Source: Chara braunii (Eukaryota; Streptophyta; Charophyceae; Charales; Characeae). Taken from it: a stretch of DNA of 64,000 nt. Positions 42,946 through 54,475 of this stretch are shown piece after piece (position 1 is the first letter of the stretch; every line of letters starts with the position of its first letter). The notes beneath the pieces were generated by a model. It was given only the letters and a program-made list of their open reading frames with translations. It made no database searches and was not told the DNA's origin. The translations under genes and the position numbers were made by a program. Location of the stretch: the NCBI GenBank assembly GCA_003427395.1, contig BFEA01000320.1:1769557-1833556 (forward strand). The letters run 5' to 3'.

Positions 42946-42987
42946 TTCCTAAAGTCGCGTAGCGTTAACGCTACGCAATTTTAGGAA
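42946..42987. repeat. 42-base near-perfect palindrome
   Basis: The centre GCGTAGCGTTAACGCTACGC is a perfect 20-base palindrome, extended on both sides by TTCCTAAA and its inverse with two mismatches. There is no loop. It could be a fused pair of terminal repeats left by an element, or a minimal MITE. The 42831-43077 stretch around it holds no gene. Confidence 0.75.
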
Positions 42988-43077
42988 ATGTATGGGTCAC
43001 GACAGGAGGGCCCATATTCATCCGACTAGAAACGTTTTTTTCTGCAGCTGATAGTTGGGCCAAGTACTGGTGGTTTA

Positions 43078-43407
43078 AGGGTGTAGGGTTGGGGCCGCCA
43101 GTGGGGGTCTGGCTAACGCAAAGACAGAGACCTGCCAGTACCTGCGCCTCCCTTTCTCATCGTCCACCACCCCTCATCGAGTAGCAGCAGTGGCTATGGC
43201 CAACACTCTCTCACACACCACACATAACCCACTCGTGCTTGCACTCACACCCATGTTGGTCATAGACTCCACTTATACCGATCAGGGGTATCCAGAGGAC
43301 TATCACAGTCCGTTGGCACTAAGTGCGCCACACGCGTTCATGGGGCTTGAACCCACAACCTCCTGAATGCCACTTGCGTGCCTAACCAACTGAGCTAGGC
43401 CGCTAGT
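43078..43407 (-). mobile_element. tRNA-derived SINE, minus strand
   Basis: On the minus strand, from 43407 down, GGCCTAGCTCAGTTGGTTAG and TGTGGGTTCAAGCCCC are good A and B boxes of an internal RNA polymerase III promoter at tRNA spacing. A body of about 260 bases follows (TGATAGTCCTCTGGATACCCC, GAGTCTATGACCAACATGGG). The body recurs in the neighbouring fragments. Confidence 0.75.
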
Positions 43408-43566
43408 GGTTAAGGGTGTAGGGTTGGGGCCGCCAGTGGGGGTCTGGCTATTGCAAAGACCGAGACCTGTCAGTAGTTGCGCCTCCCTTTCTCATCGTCC
43501 CCCACCCCTCACCGAGTAGCAGCAGTGGCTATGGCCAACACTCTCCCACACACCACACACAACCCA
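43408..43566 (-). repeat. SINE 3' fragment, direct copy
   Basis: It repeats the 43078-43225 part of the SINE (GGGTGTAGGGTTGGGGCCGCC, AGTAGCAGCAGTGGCTATGG, CACACACAACCCACT) in the same direction about 330 bases away, without the tRNA-like head. Confidence 0.75.
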
Positions 43567-43735
43567 CTGGTTGTGGGTTCAAGCCCCATGACCTCCTCTG
43601 GTGCACTTACTGCCAACGGACTGTGATAGTCCTCTAGATACCCCTGATCGGTATAAGTGGAGTCTATGACCAACATGGGTGTGAGTGCGAGTGCGAGTGG
43701 GTTGTGTGTGTTGTGTGGGAGAGTGTCATCGGACT
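43567..43735 (+). repeat. SINE fragment, opposite strand
   Basis: It starts at the B box (GTGGGTTCAAGCCCCATGAC) and continues on the plus strand with the SINE body (GGACTGTGATAGTCCTCTAG, GAGTCTATGACCAACATGGG), forming an inverted pair with 43228-43354. The A box is missing. Confidence 0.75.
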
Positions 43736-44029
43736 AACCAGCCCAGGTAAATTCAATATAATTGTGTCTAATCTGACATCGGGTGGCCTTTTCAGCCCAG
43801 GGTAGCCTTGATTGCCTTCAGGGAACCCCCAATGGGGGACACCGGCCAGGGGACAGCCGATAGTAGAGGGACCAAGCATCATCTGAGTGGCCAGTCACTG
43901 TGTCTCCCCAATTACCCCTCCCCCTATGAACATCCGCAGAGACTGCTTTTTAATGCCAATTGGGGGGACCGACGGGCTATCTCTAGTTGGCGGGCGCCAA
44001 GCATGGCCAGGAAGGTACATGAGGCCAAT

Positions 44030-44165
44030 GGGGATTGATCCCAAGACCTCCTGAATGCCACTTGCGTGCCTTACCAACTGAGCTAGGCCGCTGGATCCTA
44101 GCTCAGTGGGTACACCCATGAACTGTTGAAATACAGACCTGTGTTCGAATCCAGATGATGAAACT
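44030..44165. mobile_element. Two head-to-head tRNA-like SINE heads
   Basis: Minus strand from about 44093: GCGGCCTAGCTCAGTTGGTA with GGGATCAATCCCC as a weak B box. Plus strand from about 44095: TCCTAGCTCAGTGGGTACACC with GTGTTCGAATCCAG as B box. The two A boxes face outward from a shared centre. Neither folds as a proper tRNA, so these are SINE promoters and not tRNA genes. Confidence 0.65.
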
Positions 44166-44294
44166 TGACGAGTAAAACCAACTACTCTCATGTATTTCTT
44201 AGACCTAGAGGGTTGGGAAGTCGAACCAAAATATTGAGATCTGTATACTCAAACCTTGACCGCAGTGACCCTTCGTCGGGCGGTGTAGCAGTGT

Positions 44295-44455
44295 TGTGAC
44301 GCCCAACCTCACGCCCAGCGCGGCTTCCTCATCGGAGTTGGATGGGGCCCCAGAAGCGTGAAAAGGGGGTGTGCCAAGGATTTTAGGAAAGTGGGGTGCA
44401 GTCCCAGGTCAGAACTAAGATCTTCTGTGGTGAGGTTTAGGGGCAGTTGTGCAAG
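44295..44455 (-). repeat. Antisense LTR end fragment
   Basis: TGTGACGCCCAACCTCACGCC is the inverse of the LTR B ending. The similarity runs on through GGTGTGCCAAGGATTTT and CCCAGGTCAGAACT to about 44455, where it fades. Confidence 0.8.
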
Positions 44456-44591
44456 ACTGTAGGCAAAAGGCGCATCTGGCTTTTACGTCGTGGAAAATGG
44501 AATTACCATCTTCGCTGGTTTCGTCGGAGGGGGCGGATTCGATTTTGGTGGACTTCCCTAAAAAACCACGAAAGTGCAAAAAAAAAAAACC

Positions 44592-45620
44592 CGTAGGGAG
44601 CGGCGGCGCTGCTTGGGGGGCCCTGTGGGCCAATGCCCCAGACAAAACGGAAAAAAAAAAAAAAAAAAAAAAAAGTGTGTGAATGTGTGTGTGTGTGTGT
44701 GCATGTGAGAATGCTCCTTTTTTTTCGGGGTGGAGTGGGGGAATCCCCCTAACAGGGTTCAGATGGCCCATGCAGGCTCTCTGAAGGGTCTTCGCAGCCA
44801 TGTGACGCAGACCCCCCCACCAAAATCAAGGCAGGCAGTGAATATGAAGTAGGGCAGGAGCTGGTTGAATATATACTCAAGATTCGGATTCAGGTCTGTG
44901 TTTCAGCAGTTATGGGTTGCTCACGTAGCTAGGCCGTGTTGGTCTATGCACGTGATTCTCAGGGCTTGGCTGCACTACTCACCAAATGTGCAAAACTAGA
45001 ATGAATCTTCTGCAGAACATGGAATAATACGCCGCCATATGTTTTGTCTTTTTTTTTCTCGTTTTTTCTTGTTTATCTTTTTTCTTGTTTTTCTTTTTTT
45101 CTCGTTTTTCTTTTCTTAGGAATACGTGCAGTGGCCCTAAACGAAAAACAAAAGAAAAGAAAAACGAGAAAAAAAAAGACAAAACATATGGCGGCGTATT
45201 ATTCCACGTTCTGCAGAAGATTCATTCTAGTTTTGCACATTTGGTGACTAGTGTAGCCAAGCCCTGAGAATCACGTGTAGTGTTGGCCTACCTACGTGAG
45301 CAACCCATAGCTGCTGAAACACACACCTGAATTTGAATCTTGAGTATATATTAGGCCAGCTCCTGCTCTACTTCATATTCACTGCCTGCCTTGATTTTGG
45401 TGGGGGGGTCTGCGCCACATGGCTGTGATGACCCTTCAGAGAGCCTGCATGGGCCGTCTAAGCCGTGTTAGGGGGATTCCCCCACCCCCCCCCGGAAAAA
45501 AAAAATAGGAGCATTCACACACACACACACACACATTCACACACTTTTTTTTTTTTTTTTTCCGTTTTGTCTGGGGCATTGGCCCACAGCCGCCCCCAAG
45601 TAGCGCCGCCGCTCCCCACA
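44592..45620. repeat. 1 kb inverted repeat (two SINE-like units plus foldback MITE)
   Basis: Arms of roughly 450-500 bases mirror each other around about 45105. From outside in they share CGGCGGCGCTGCTTGG, a poly(A)/CA-repeat block, GGGGGATTCCCCC, the GGCTCTCTGAAGGGTC block, CAAAATCAAGGCAGGCAG, a tRNA-like stretch, then CAGGGCTTGGCT and the segment up to ATATGTTTTGTC. Arm identity is high inside and lower at the edges. The inner 300 bases behave as a foldback MITE (tips CAGGGCTTGG), and a fragment of it occurs at 30230. Transcription would give a long double-stranded RNA. Confidence 0.85.
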
Positions 45621-46666
45621 CTACCCACAACCCCCCCAAGCACCATCGCGGCTCTCCACACTGCCCAAAGGCCCCCCCCACCCCACACAACCTCCTGCGC
45701 AAACGCGTCAAACGCGTTTACCGTCGTTCACTGTGTTCAAAGGCTGAACGCGAAACTCGCGTTCAATGAACACGCGGTAACACAGGGGGGGGGGGTGTGA
45801 CGTACCAGCTGTTGAGCCTGCGCCATCTTCCAGACCCCTTCTCTCTCTCTTTTTTTTTTCGAATTTTGCTTGGCCTAACAAGGCCCCTCTCTGTTTCATT
45901 AAAGGTACCTTGCTGTGACCCGTATCTCCAGTCTCATTGGTTCTTGAAATTAGGTTTTTATAATTTGGGAAATGCATGGGAATTGCGCGCGTTTTAGTAA
46001 GCGCGCTAGGAATTTGGCCCGACGGTTAGAAATTCCGAAATAAACGAAACCCGACGTGTCCTTTTTGTGCATGAATGTTCTCAACTACGTCGCGGAAAAC
46101 TCAGGGAATTTGGTGGGAAAACGAGTAGATGTAGGACCGCCTTTCCCACTCCTACTTTACGCGCGGATATGGTGATTTCAATTTTTTAATTAGCATAGGA
46201 CTTAGGAATCTGTAACTGTTTTGGTGCCTCTTTTTGCATTTGTGATCGGCGCCATCCAAGCGAGCTTCCCCCTTTCTGCTCCCCTCGCCATCTTCGACGC
46301 TCCCTTCGCACCCGCGCTCACTCTTTCGTTGTAACTGTTTTTCCCTCTCTCTCTCTCTCCCCCCCGGCGCCTTTTCTCTTTCTTGATCATCTGAATCTTG
46401 GATCCGTTTCACGTTATCCTGCGCACCCTTCTTCCTCCCATTTTGAGTCCTATGCCCAAGAACCTGGTCGATCCTCTTTTCACTCCGTCCAGCCAAGGAG
46501 AAACGTCGTGTAAGAGGAAACTCCTATTACGCGATGACTCTGATTGGCTGCGATCAGACTCAGAAGGATCAACATGGGTTTCGACGGGCGATTATCCCCA
46601 ACTCCTCTCGCACCCTTCCCTAACTCAATCTTCATCCTCCCTCATACCTACCTTCCTTCCCGCAAC

Positions 46667-46673
46667 TATAAAT
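46667..46673 (+). promoter_or_regulatory. TATA box of LTR C
   Basis: CAACTATAAATTC in the same context as in LTR A at 37461, followed by GCAAGCGC and later GGAAGCAGTGGCTAG. Confidence 0.6.
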
Positions 46674-47449
46674 TCCGCAAGCGCGCCCACAAATCTCTCT
46701 CTCAACTCGTCTGCCAGCTTCTCGGAAGCAGTGGCTAGATGGTATGTGTGGAGTGCGAGTCGAAAAGTCCTAGCGAGTGGACTGTAGCCTGGTCGGCGGT
46801 GCGCCTGATCGCCACGATGGACTGTGGGATCCGGGCAGGCCGTGCGGAGACTAAGTCATAGGGGTGTCGATCGCAGTGGTGGAAGGTGGCACGTGACGGT
46901 CGGGATCGTTAGTGCATGCACAGAGATAGTGATCGGAGTTGAAAGGATGAATGACCCGGGGCCATAGTGGAACTTCACGGCGGATGCGCATCCTTGTAGC
47001 GAATTTATTCCTGGGAGTGAGTTCAGTTTGACGGCAGTTAAGCCGGAAACTCCTTTTCATCGTCGGATTTTGGTGTAATTTTCATCTATCTTGTCTGCTC
47101 CACGTCTTCTCCTCCCTACCTCCTCTCTCTCTTCCTCTATGACATGAATGGTCATGGATGCTTGTCGATCTATTGCACATGAGGGATGAGATGGTTGTTT
47201 TGGTTGACGCTTAATTAGCCACGGGGATGACGGGGCAGGGGTGCAGATCACACGGAGAACTGAGTGTTGGGTGACTGCCATTTTTGGACCTTCCTTCGAT
47301 GAATGTATGTGGGAGATGAATGAGAATGCTTGGATGATGTCGTAATGAAACGATTGCCTGGAAGACTTGTCTCCGACTAGACCGTAGGATTGTTGTGATT
47401 GACACGTGGAATGCATGCAAGATAGGATACCACTGTTGCCATGTAGACC

Positions 47450-47860
47450 GATTGTCCCAAGCCAACTGGGTGTCGGCCTCCCACATCCCCGCCACGCCCC
47501 TTCCCGTATAACGAGAAGAGGACATGTGTATGCGAGTGGGACGTACGAGAAGCCGTCACCAAGATCGCCAGAAGATACTACTTCCCTCCTGCTCTGGATT
47601 TTCGGTGTTGGTTTTGTTATTGTGGACACACATTTTCTGCCTTATTTGTTGCTATTGTCGTTTAATGAGCTAATCGGCATCTTGTGGTCGGCAGTAGAGC
47701 CCCATTGGCCTAACAATGCAGCGATTGTCGCTGCTTCGAGCGTTACCAATCGAAGGGCTTTCACTACTGAGTGCGACAGGAAGAAGAGCATAAGAAAGGG
47801 CCACTCGGTTAAGGCCTTCCACGTCAGACTCAAAGTTGTTTAATGAGCGGTGTCGGGACT
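47450..47860 (+). pseudogene. LTR-borne ORF, broken copy
   Basis: Blocks of the LTR A ORF reappear: PFPYNEKRTCVCEWDVREAV and RRYYFPPA in one frame, then FGVGFVIVDTHFLPYLLLL, FNELIG and WSAVEPHW in another, then FERYQSKGFHY and a stop in a third. Amino-acid similarity in the blocks is higher than expected from the surrounding LTR DNA, which suggests past selection on protein. At least two frameshifts disable it. Confidence 0.55.
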
Positions 47861-48121
47861 TAACTTGGAAACGGGTACCTTTTGGATTGAATTCCCCCGT
47901 GCCGTGCGTCCCGCACGCGCCTTCTTCTCCCTCAAAACCCGCGCAGTGATGGACCCTCCCCCTTGTTACTAAGTCGGACCGGCATAGGGGATTTCGGTTC
48001 TGTCCGTGTCCCCACACTCAACTTTCCAAAAATCCTTGGCACACCCCCATCTTGCTGCCTTTCTGGGGCCCCTTCCACAATTTTTAACACTCCGAACGGA
48101 AGGCAGCACAGGGCGTGAGGT

Positions 48122-48133
48122 TGATATCGAAGC
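48122..48133 (+). other. Primer-binding site of element 2 (decayed)
   Basis: TGATATCGAAGC at the LTR end, three changes from the consensus initiator-Met site, in the same place as the clearer site of element 1. Confidence 0.6.
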
Positions 48134-48251
48134 CGACACGTGTCAGTGTTGATGATAGTAAGATGAGCTGGCGAGAGGAAGATCAGTTAAACGATCTAAC
48201 CGTCTTAGTCCTCCCGTTACTCGGCAGAGATCCGCCGAAACTCGACCAGAA

Positions 48252-49774
48252 ATGCCCATGGCCGATGCTAATGAAACATCTCCCTGGGTAATGGTAAGCA
48301 TCCCCGCTACCTTCCCATTCTATCCCAACTACACTCATCCCGAGGCATGGCTTGAAGTCGCGCAAGCTCAGGGGTATGGTGTCGAGGATCGTCCTCGCGT
48401 CATTACCCTGCTACTACGAAACATTGCTCATGACTGGTTTAGAAGGCATAGATGGTTAGATTATGATACGTTCGAGAGGGCGTTCCTAAAGAGGTTCGAC
48501 GAAGTCAGCGAAGATGCTGAGTGGTTCGTACTAAAAACCCGACCGTAGGAACCCGAAGAGCTGCTTCCTGACTTTGTGGATCGGTTTCAGACCGCATTAG
48601 ATAAATTAGGATGGAAAGAGAACGCTGCTCGAGATTTGTTCATCGATCATCTCTGCAATCCAGTGCTGAAAGCGAAGCTGCAGAAAAAAAGTTCCTCCGA
48701 AGACGAACCAGCTACCCGTTATCATAACTGAAGTGCTTCAACAGGATCTGCTAGATACGCGCAAGTATATCAGTCAGGGGGATGAAGACATCTCGGACAC
48801 GATCCAAGATGTGGCCGCTAAGAGGTGTTCGTGGCTCAGAGCGGTGGGACGATTTTACCCTCGTCCTGATCATGACAATCAGGACGGACCCGGCCCGGAT
48901 CTCTCTCCCTATCATCCCCTGCCTCCCTCGAAACCTCCTCTTTCTCCAAAGATGACACCTGTGAATACCGTAATGCCCCAGGATGCTGCATCAGTGCCTA
49001 CTACTAACATGCATCTGGCCCAGATGATTCATACCGCTACCGCCAAACAGTCTGAGTGTATGAATAATCTGATTCGGATGCAAGCTTCTCAGATGGATCG
49101 GCTGGAATAGATCATGACGAAGCTAATAAAAGCTTATTTAAATCCTTCCTGACCCGTTCCTGCTTCGTACCCTCGGCTGACCGCTCCTCCTGTATCTGGA
49201 CCAACTCCCCCTCATGCGGTCAATCCAGTAGGGAGGATTGAATGTTACAATTGTAAACAACCTGGACATTTTGCATGTGAATTGCCCCAGCCAAAGCGCA
49301 ACCAACCTCTCCCAGCAGTCGCGCCTGTGGTCTTGAATCAAGGTCGGGTGGCCGGAGTGTTCGAAGCAACAAAGGATAAAGAAGCCTCCTCCTTCTCTAC
49401 CAAACAGCTGCCTTCGACCGACCGCATCGCATCTACTTCAGGATCATCTTCCGAAGCAACCGATGTCGTTGATCGTGCAGAGTATCTTCATTTGGGAGGA
49501 CTGATCGGAGCAATCCGACCTGGCAAAGATGAGCTCGCATGGGTCGAGCATGGATCAGAACCCGGACTGCAGTTTCGAACGGGAGAAATCAATGTCCTAC
49601 AAATGCTCAAGCAGTTAGACATCCGAGTTCCAGTCCCAGTAGGACACTTGCTAACCATATCAGAGGCCGCAAATGATAAACTTCTGCAACAATGTCAGAA
49701 AAATCAAAAACGCTTCACATATCAGCACGTTCAGCGTATGCTAAAAAAGAAGAACAGAGGGTTCGTGAAAACCT
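48252..49774 (+). pseudogene. gag: Gag of Ty3 element 2, truncated
   Basis: ATG 48252 (MPMADANETSPWVMV) begins a gag clearly related to that of element 1. TAG at 48546 interrupts it, an extra A near 48690 shifts the frame, and stops near 49108 and 49150 follow. The zinc knuckle (CYNCKQPGHFACELPQ) has lost its fourth ligand (Cys to Leu). The frame stops at 49774, where AT-rich DNA unrelated to the element begins, so protease and pol are missing. It keeps an 18-base segment (EAWLEV) that element 1 gag lacks. Confidence 0.82.
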
Positions 49775-50439
49775 GAGAACTGGACAAAACCCAACAATGT
49801 ATATAAACAAAGTAAATAAAAATAAAAAGATGACTTTTGACATTCATAATGTACAATTTCAGGGTTATGTTGAACATAATTCATGTAGAAACATGTCTAA
49901 ATTTTGTTCAAAACAAGGCAAAACACAAATTCTAACAAACGAAACATTTTTTATGGAAAGACGGTGACTCTCAATTATAACATCCCAAAATGTACATAAA
50001 AAGTCACCTTTCTTCGACTCATAAAAACATGTATGTCCAATGCAGAGAAAAATTGAGAGATTTTCTTGCAAAAGGAGTTGTCTTGGTATCAGTCGCAAAC
50101 AATACGGAAAATTACAGCCAAAAAGAAGGTGTCTCGGTCACGGTTGCAAAAGAAGCAGAAAATTACACATAAAAACTGAGAAAGTTATTTCGAGTTCTTC
50201 GACCGAATTTTAAAACCCGAACGTTCCAAGCACGACATTGTCTCCTTTAACATGGAAAGGCAGATGTGACTAAGAAAACGAGTTTGTGGCTCGTTCATAA
50301 AATAGTTCGAAGCAACTAATGGAATCTTACGAAGAAACGAATAACCATTTGAGAAAATAATAAAAACGTGTTAAAAAACGATACAAAAGGAAAAGAAACT
50401 CCAAGTGAAAACGGTTTCCAACGTTAAACAATATTGTGG
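49775..50439. other. AT-rich DNA, no gene
   Basis: It joins abruptly to the gag pseudogene. No long ORF. Parts (AGGAAAAGAAACTCCAAG, AATAACCATTTGAGA) recur at 55.06-55.17 kb on the far side of the satellite, so they belong to the satellite's host sequence. Confidence 0.6.
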
Positions 50440-51210
50440 ATATATTCCTATAACAGAGAAACAGTAAGACTATTTTTTATAGTCTTAACGATTTTAGCAA
50501 CTATTGTGATAACTGTTTTTCCAACATTTCAATGTTAAATATTATTTGGGTAGATAGTCATATATCAACAAAAATTTAAGAATATCGTTTTCAGTCTTAA
50601 CGATTTCAGCAAGTGTTGCGATACTATTTCGCCAACATTTTAATGTTAAATATCATTTAAGTATATAGTCCTATATCACGGAAAACTTAAGAATATGTTT
50701 TGCAGTCTTATTGATTTCAGCAAGTGTTGTGCTAACTATTTTTCAACTATTTTGCCAACATTTGAATTTTAAATATTATTTGGGTATATAGTCCTATATC
50801 ACGGAAAACTTAAGAATATGTTTCGCAATTTTATTGATTTCAGCAAGTGTTGTGCTAACTGTTTTTCCAACATTTGAATGTTAAATATTATTTCGGTATA
50901 TAGTCCCAGATCACAGAAAACTTAAGAAGATGTTTTGCATGATGTGCTAACTGTTTTTCCAACATTGAATGTTAAATATTATTTGGGTATATAGTCCTAT
51001 ATCACAGAAAACTTAAGAAAATGTTTTGCAGTCTTATTGATTTCAGCAAGTGTTGTGCTAACTGTTTTTCCAACATTTGAATGTTAAATATTATTTGGGT
51101 ATATAGTCCTACATCATAGAAAACTAAATAATATTATTTATAGTCCTAATGATTTCAGCAAGTGTTGTACTAACTGGTTTTCTAACGTTTTAATGTTAAA
51201 TATTATTTGG
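50440..51210. repeat. AT-rich satellite, about 112-base unit, left part
   Basis: Landmarks AGTCTTAATGATTTCAGC, AGTGTTGTGCTAACTG, AACATTTGAATGTTAAATA and GTATATAGTCCTATATCAC recur with starts near 50480, 50592, 50704, 50825, 51028 and 51140 (about seven copies, one shortened near 50940). The last copy breaks at 51210, in the middle of the ATTATTTGG block. Confidence 0.9.
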
Positions 51211-52808
51211 ATTTAAATTTGACTGCCTGCGATCACAAACATATATATGGCTGTGAGGAGTCTCACCTACTCAAATTGATGTGTTGTTGTCAAGATGGGT
51301 TCCGTGGGCTATTCTTAATATCGCGTTTGCCCGTTGGAGACAGATGGCGGAAGTATGCTTTCTGGAAGCTTGGGGATGGCGCTCTTTCCGCTATATCTGG
51401 CTGGAGGTTCTCAATACCGCCTATCACCATAGACATATGCCACAAGGCATATGAGGAGGTATCACTCGCGCTTGGCGTCGCTGTGTTTCCTCCCTGTTAC
51501 CCCCACTAATGGTGTCTGATAGAATCCTTACACAACCGTTATTCAACAATCCAGCTATTCACTCCGCAAGGTGTCCCCTTTTCCTCTTTCGGTCCAGGGG
51601 CTTTCGGGGACTCTTGGATGGCAAGGGGAGTCGGGACCATAATGGATATCTGGGATATACAACAACGGGACTGGAAGCCGGCTCGTGATCTGGCACCAAT
51701 GCTGATCGGTCTGTGGCATCAGACCCAGCACCTGCTCTCGCTGCAGCAAGCGATCCCACAACATTCAAGTTGGCAACAATGCCTGCGCTCCGGTCTGCCT
51801 TTGCTTTCTCGGGGCTGGTATAAGACAGGAGGAGACCGTGACCCACAATATCTGTGGCAGAGACAAGAAACTAGCGAACTGGTTTGTTGGGGCACATCCT
51901 CTTCCCCTCGTTCGCTAGGTTTGAAGATGCAGTTGCCGGAGATTCTTGTGCCTCCGCCGCAACAGACGGAGATGCAACCGGTGTGTGTCTTAGAGACTCC
52001 TAAGGGCAATCGCCCCTTCTGCTTAGCACAACCATCATATACCCTTCCTATGGACCCCAGGGACTGGGGTTGGATGATAGATCCCCGTGAGCAGCGACCG
52101 GTTTTTCTCTATCAATACACTATAAAGCTGGGATACAAATTTATGAGACCGCAAATTGATGTCAACTGGACTGTGGCAAAAAGATGGGTGGCTACCTGGT
52201 GGATACAAGATATGCTTCCGAGACTCGCTCAGGGCTTCTCAAGGTATTGGAAACTGCTGTTGGATCTTCCAGTGGTCAAACACACTAGCCAACTGTGGCT
52301 ACAGGCTCACCTTGCAATACCTACAGCTACGTGGTGCGCTCGGCGCACAGCCGAAGCCACACCTCTTTGTAGTCTGTGCCTCGAGACAAGGACTGAGGAC
52401 CTCCAACACATCCTATTACACTGCGACCTCTCAAGGCCCTGTTGGGAATGGTGGAGATCAGGATCACTCCCGATACTGGACCTGGCAGAAAGATGGACCA
52501 ATGACTTCCTCCTTTTGGGGGTGGTCACACAGCGTCATCAGGTCAAAGGGCCGTTGGTTTTCCCAGGAGAGACTCTTTGGGGATCTGTGCTATGGACATT
52601 ATGGACACTCAGGAACTCTGCGCTCTTCAGGGGCGAAAGACTAACTCCGGCAATGATACGAGCTGAGGTTAAATTCGGCATAAAACAGACCATCTCAACC
52701 GAGTGGTCCTTCAAAGTAAAAAAAAAAGGATACTCATCGAAGGCATTAAGAACCTTCCTTCAACATTGGGATAGATTCCCTGACCTGCTTAAAGTGCAGC
52801 CATCTTAG
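51211..52808 (+). pseudogene. LINE C-terminal part with RVT zinc-binding domain
   Basis: One frame runs from 51211 to 52808 with a single stop (TAA, about 51510). The first part (GDRWRKYAFWKLGDGALSA) and the stretch after the stop (LIESLHNRYSTIQLFTPQG, DSWMARGVGTIMDIW) are the region between RT thumb and zinc domain. The 396-residue ORF from 51618 holds the zf-RVT domain: LWLQAHLAIPTATWC, TPLCSLCLETRTEDLQHILLHC and CWEWW. The RT catalytic core itself is absent. Only one nonsense codon suggests a fairly recent insertion. Confidence 0.82.
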
Positions 52809-53330
52809 GGAGCCCACCCACAAATTCAATTTTCCTCCTTCTTTGTTGCTTAATAAATGTGCAGTGTTTGCTGCTGTGGGCCCCTTTGTTTTTTCGTTGA
52901 GCTTATTTTTTTAATTTTGTAACGAATAGCGATTCCTGTTGCGGACTTACTTTTGCTTTTCCATATTTTTGGTTGCCTATTGATGTAGGTTGGGTCACCT
53001 TTGTGTAGTATAGTTCAGTTTGCCATGAACTTTTGAATTTTGGACGCTCGGTGACCTCGAAGTGCAAATAGAATTGCCAGAAGCTTGTGTGGCTCTGGAC
53101 TTTAGATCCTTGCTTAGTCTTTGGTTGAGTAAGGAATATATAAGGAATAGACAATTGTCCTCTTCCCCTCTCTCCTTTTCGGGAACTTTGTGACTCCTGA
53201 TATGGGCTCGGCCGGTGATGCCTCGCTCATAATCAGGAGCTGCCCGCACATATGTGAGGGACGCCGGGCCTATTCCCCGGTTTGTATAATAAATGCTTAA
53301 TGTTTTCTCAAAAAAAAAAAAAAAAAAAAA
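51211..53330 (+). mobile_element. 5'-truncated LINE with poly(A) tail, inserted in the satellite region
   Basis: C-terminal LINE coding sequence is followed by a 3' untranslated region and a 21-base poly(A) tract at 53310-53330. Loss of the 5' part is the normal result of incomplete reverse transcription. No target duplication is obvious, possibly because the element landed in the unclassified DNA that continues to 54475. Confidence 0.85.
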
Positions 53331-54475
53331 GTGATCGTCACATACTTATTCCCCTATAAATATAGATGAATATATAAATGTACCTATGTTGGGAGTTCGC
53401 GTGGCTTGAAAGGGCCCACGCCTAAGGGTTAAATAGAGGTTGAGGTTGAGAAAAGAAAGGAAAACCCCGTTTTATTGTTGAATGCTTCTTAAAGAATTCT
53501 TAGTCGGACGTTGGTCATGGGCCTGGATTCGAGGTCCTTGTCCAGGACATCCCAGGCCCTAGACTCTGCATAGAAGGAATCTGCTCCCGTGCAGAGTCTA
53601 TTTACCTTGCCTGCCGAGACACTCAGGCCAAAGGTCTGAGGTCTCGCGGCGGCCGCAAAACTATTCCTTCAGCCGTGCAATGTCGTGAGGGAGTAGACCC
53701 TCACGATACTTCGAGTCTGACACTTAAGTGTCATAAGCGGTACTTGGATCCACGAGGGACCGCTTGATTATGGGCACTACATAGTACGCCATCATTGCGA
53801 CTGCTTACGTACGCTTGCATTGCGAGTCGATATGAGTAGGCCCTGCGCCCGCACGGTTTTATACTAAGTCTCGCGCGTGACGTCTGTCTGATTTCTGCAT
53901 TGAAAAGTTATGGGATGGCTACCGAGGGACTAGGAGCGTGGTCGCGTTGTTTGTTTTATATCGTTTCATATACGTATATGTGTGTGTCTGTTTTTATTTT
54001 TCTTTACGTTCTTTATAATGGTATGCGCGTGGCGTGTGGGATGCGTCCTAGTCGAGCAGGGATGAGTCGCGCTTGGGACCTCAGCTCCCCTAGATGCTGG
54101 TTCGCGTGCGGGTTCTTATAGAGGCGTAATACCACGCATACCCCCTATGCTACAGCGAACGAGAAACGCCCTTGGCTAATCCACCTCTGCGATTGCAGCT
54201 GATCAGCTTTCGTACTGTGGACTGGTAGCTCGGCGGGGATACGCCCACCGAAGGGAGGTGACAACTCCCGTAAGGTGGAGGTAAGTCGTGCCTCGTGTAG
54301 GCCCTATCCTGTCGTAGGAGCTCGCGAGAGGTATGGATGGCGCACTCGGCCGGAGCGGCTTGCGGAAGCTCAATCTATATTCGCGATGAGGATCTAGATT
54401 AACTCCTACGTGATGCGGCCGGGAGGGTCCCACGATGTCTTGCGCAGTGCCGGACCGATGCGCTAGATTCGACAA
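53331..54475. other. Unclassified insert between LINE tail and satellite
   Basis: Moderately GC-rich DNA with no convincing gene and no resemblance to the AT-rich satellite on either side. It has TTGGGAGTTCGCGTGGC near 53390 and several short inverted repeats (for example ACTTAAGTGT at 53731). It may be a retroelement LTR or leader into which the LINE inserted; no matching copy lies in the window. Confidence 0.4.

Larger units (their letters stand above)
45796..48121 (+). mobile_element. LTR C, 5' LTR of element 2
   Basis: It starts TGTGACGTACCAGC and ends GGGCGTGAGG directly before a primer-site-like sequence. It aligns with LTR A in order: GCATGAATGTTCT, GCGCGGATATGGTGATTTCAA, the TATA region, the ORF blocks, TCCTTGGCACACCCC. 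About 2.3 kb. Together with the gag at 48252 it forms the left half of Ty3 element 2. Confidence 0.82.

Noticed and set aside
44093-44165. tRNA gene
   Set aside because: A and B boxes are present, but the acceptor and other stems do not pair; a SINE head is more likely. The same applies to 43338-43407.
53510-54120. Host gene between LINE and satellite
   Set aside because: No frame longer than about 75 codons and no coding-like composition.
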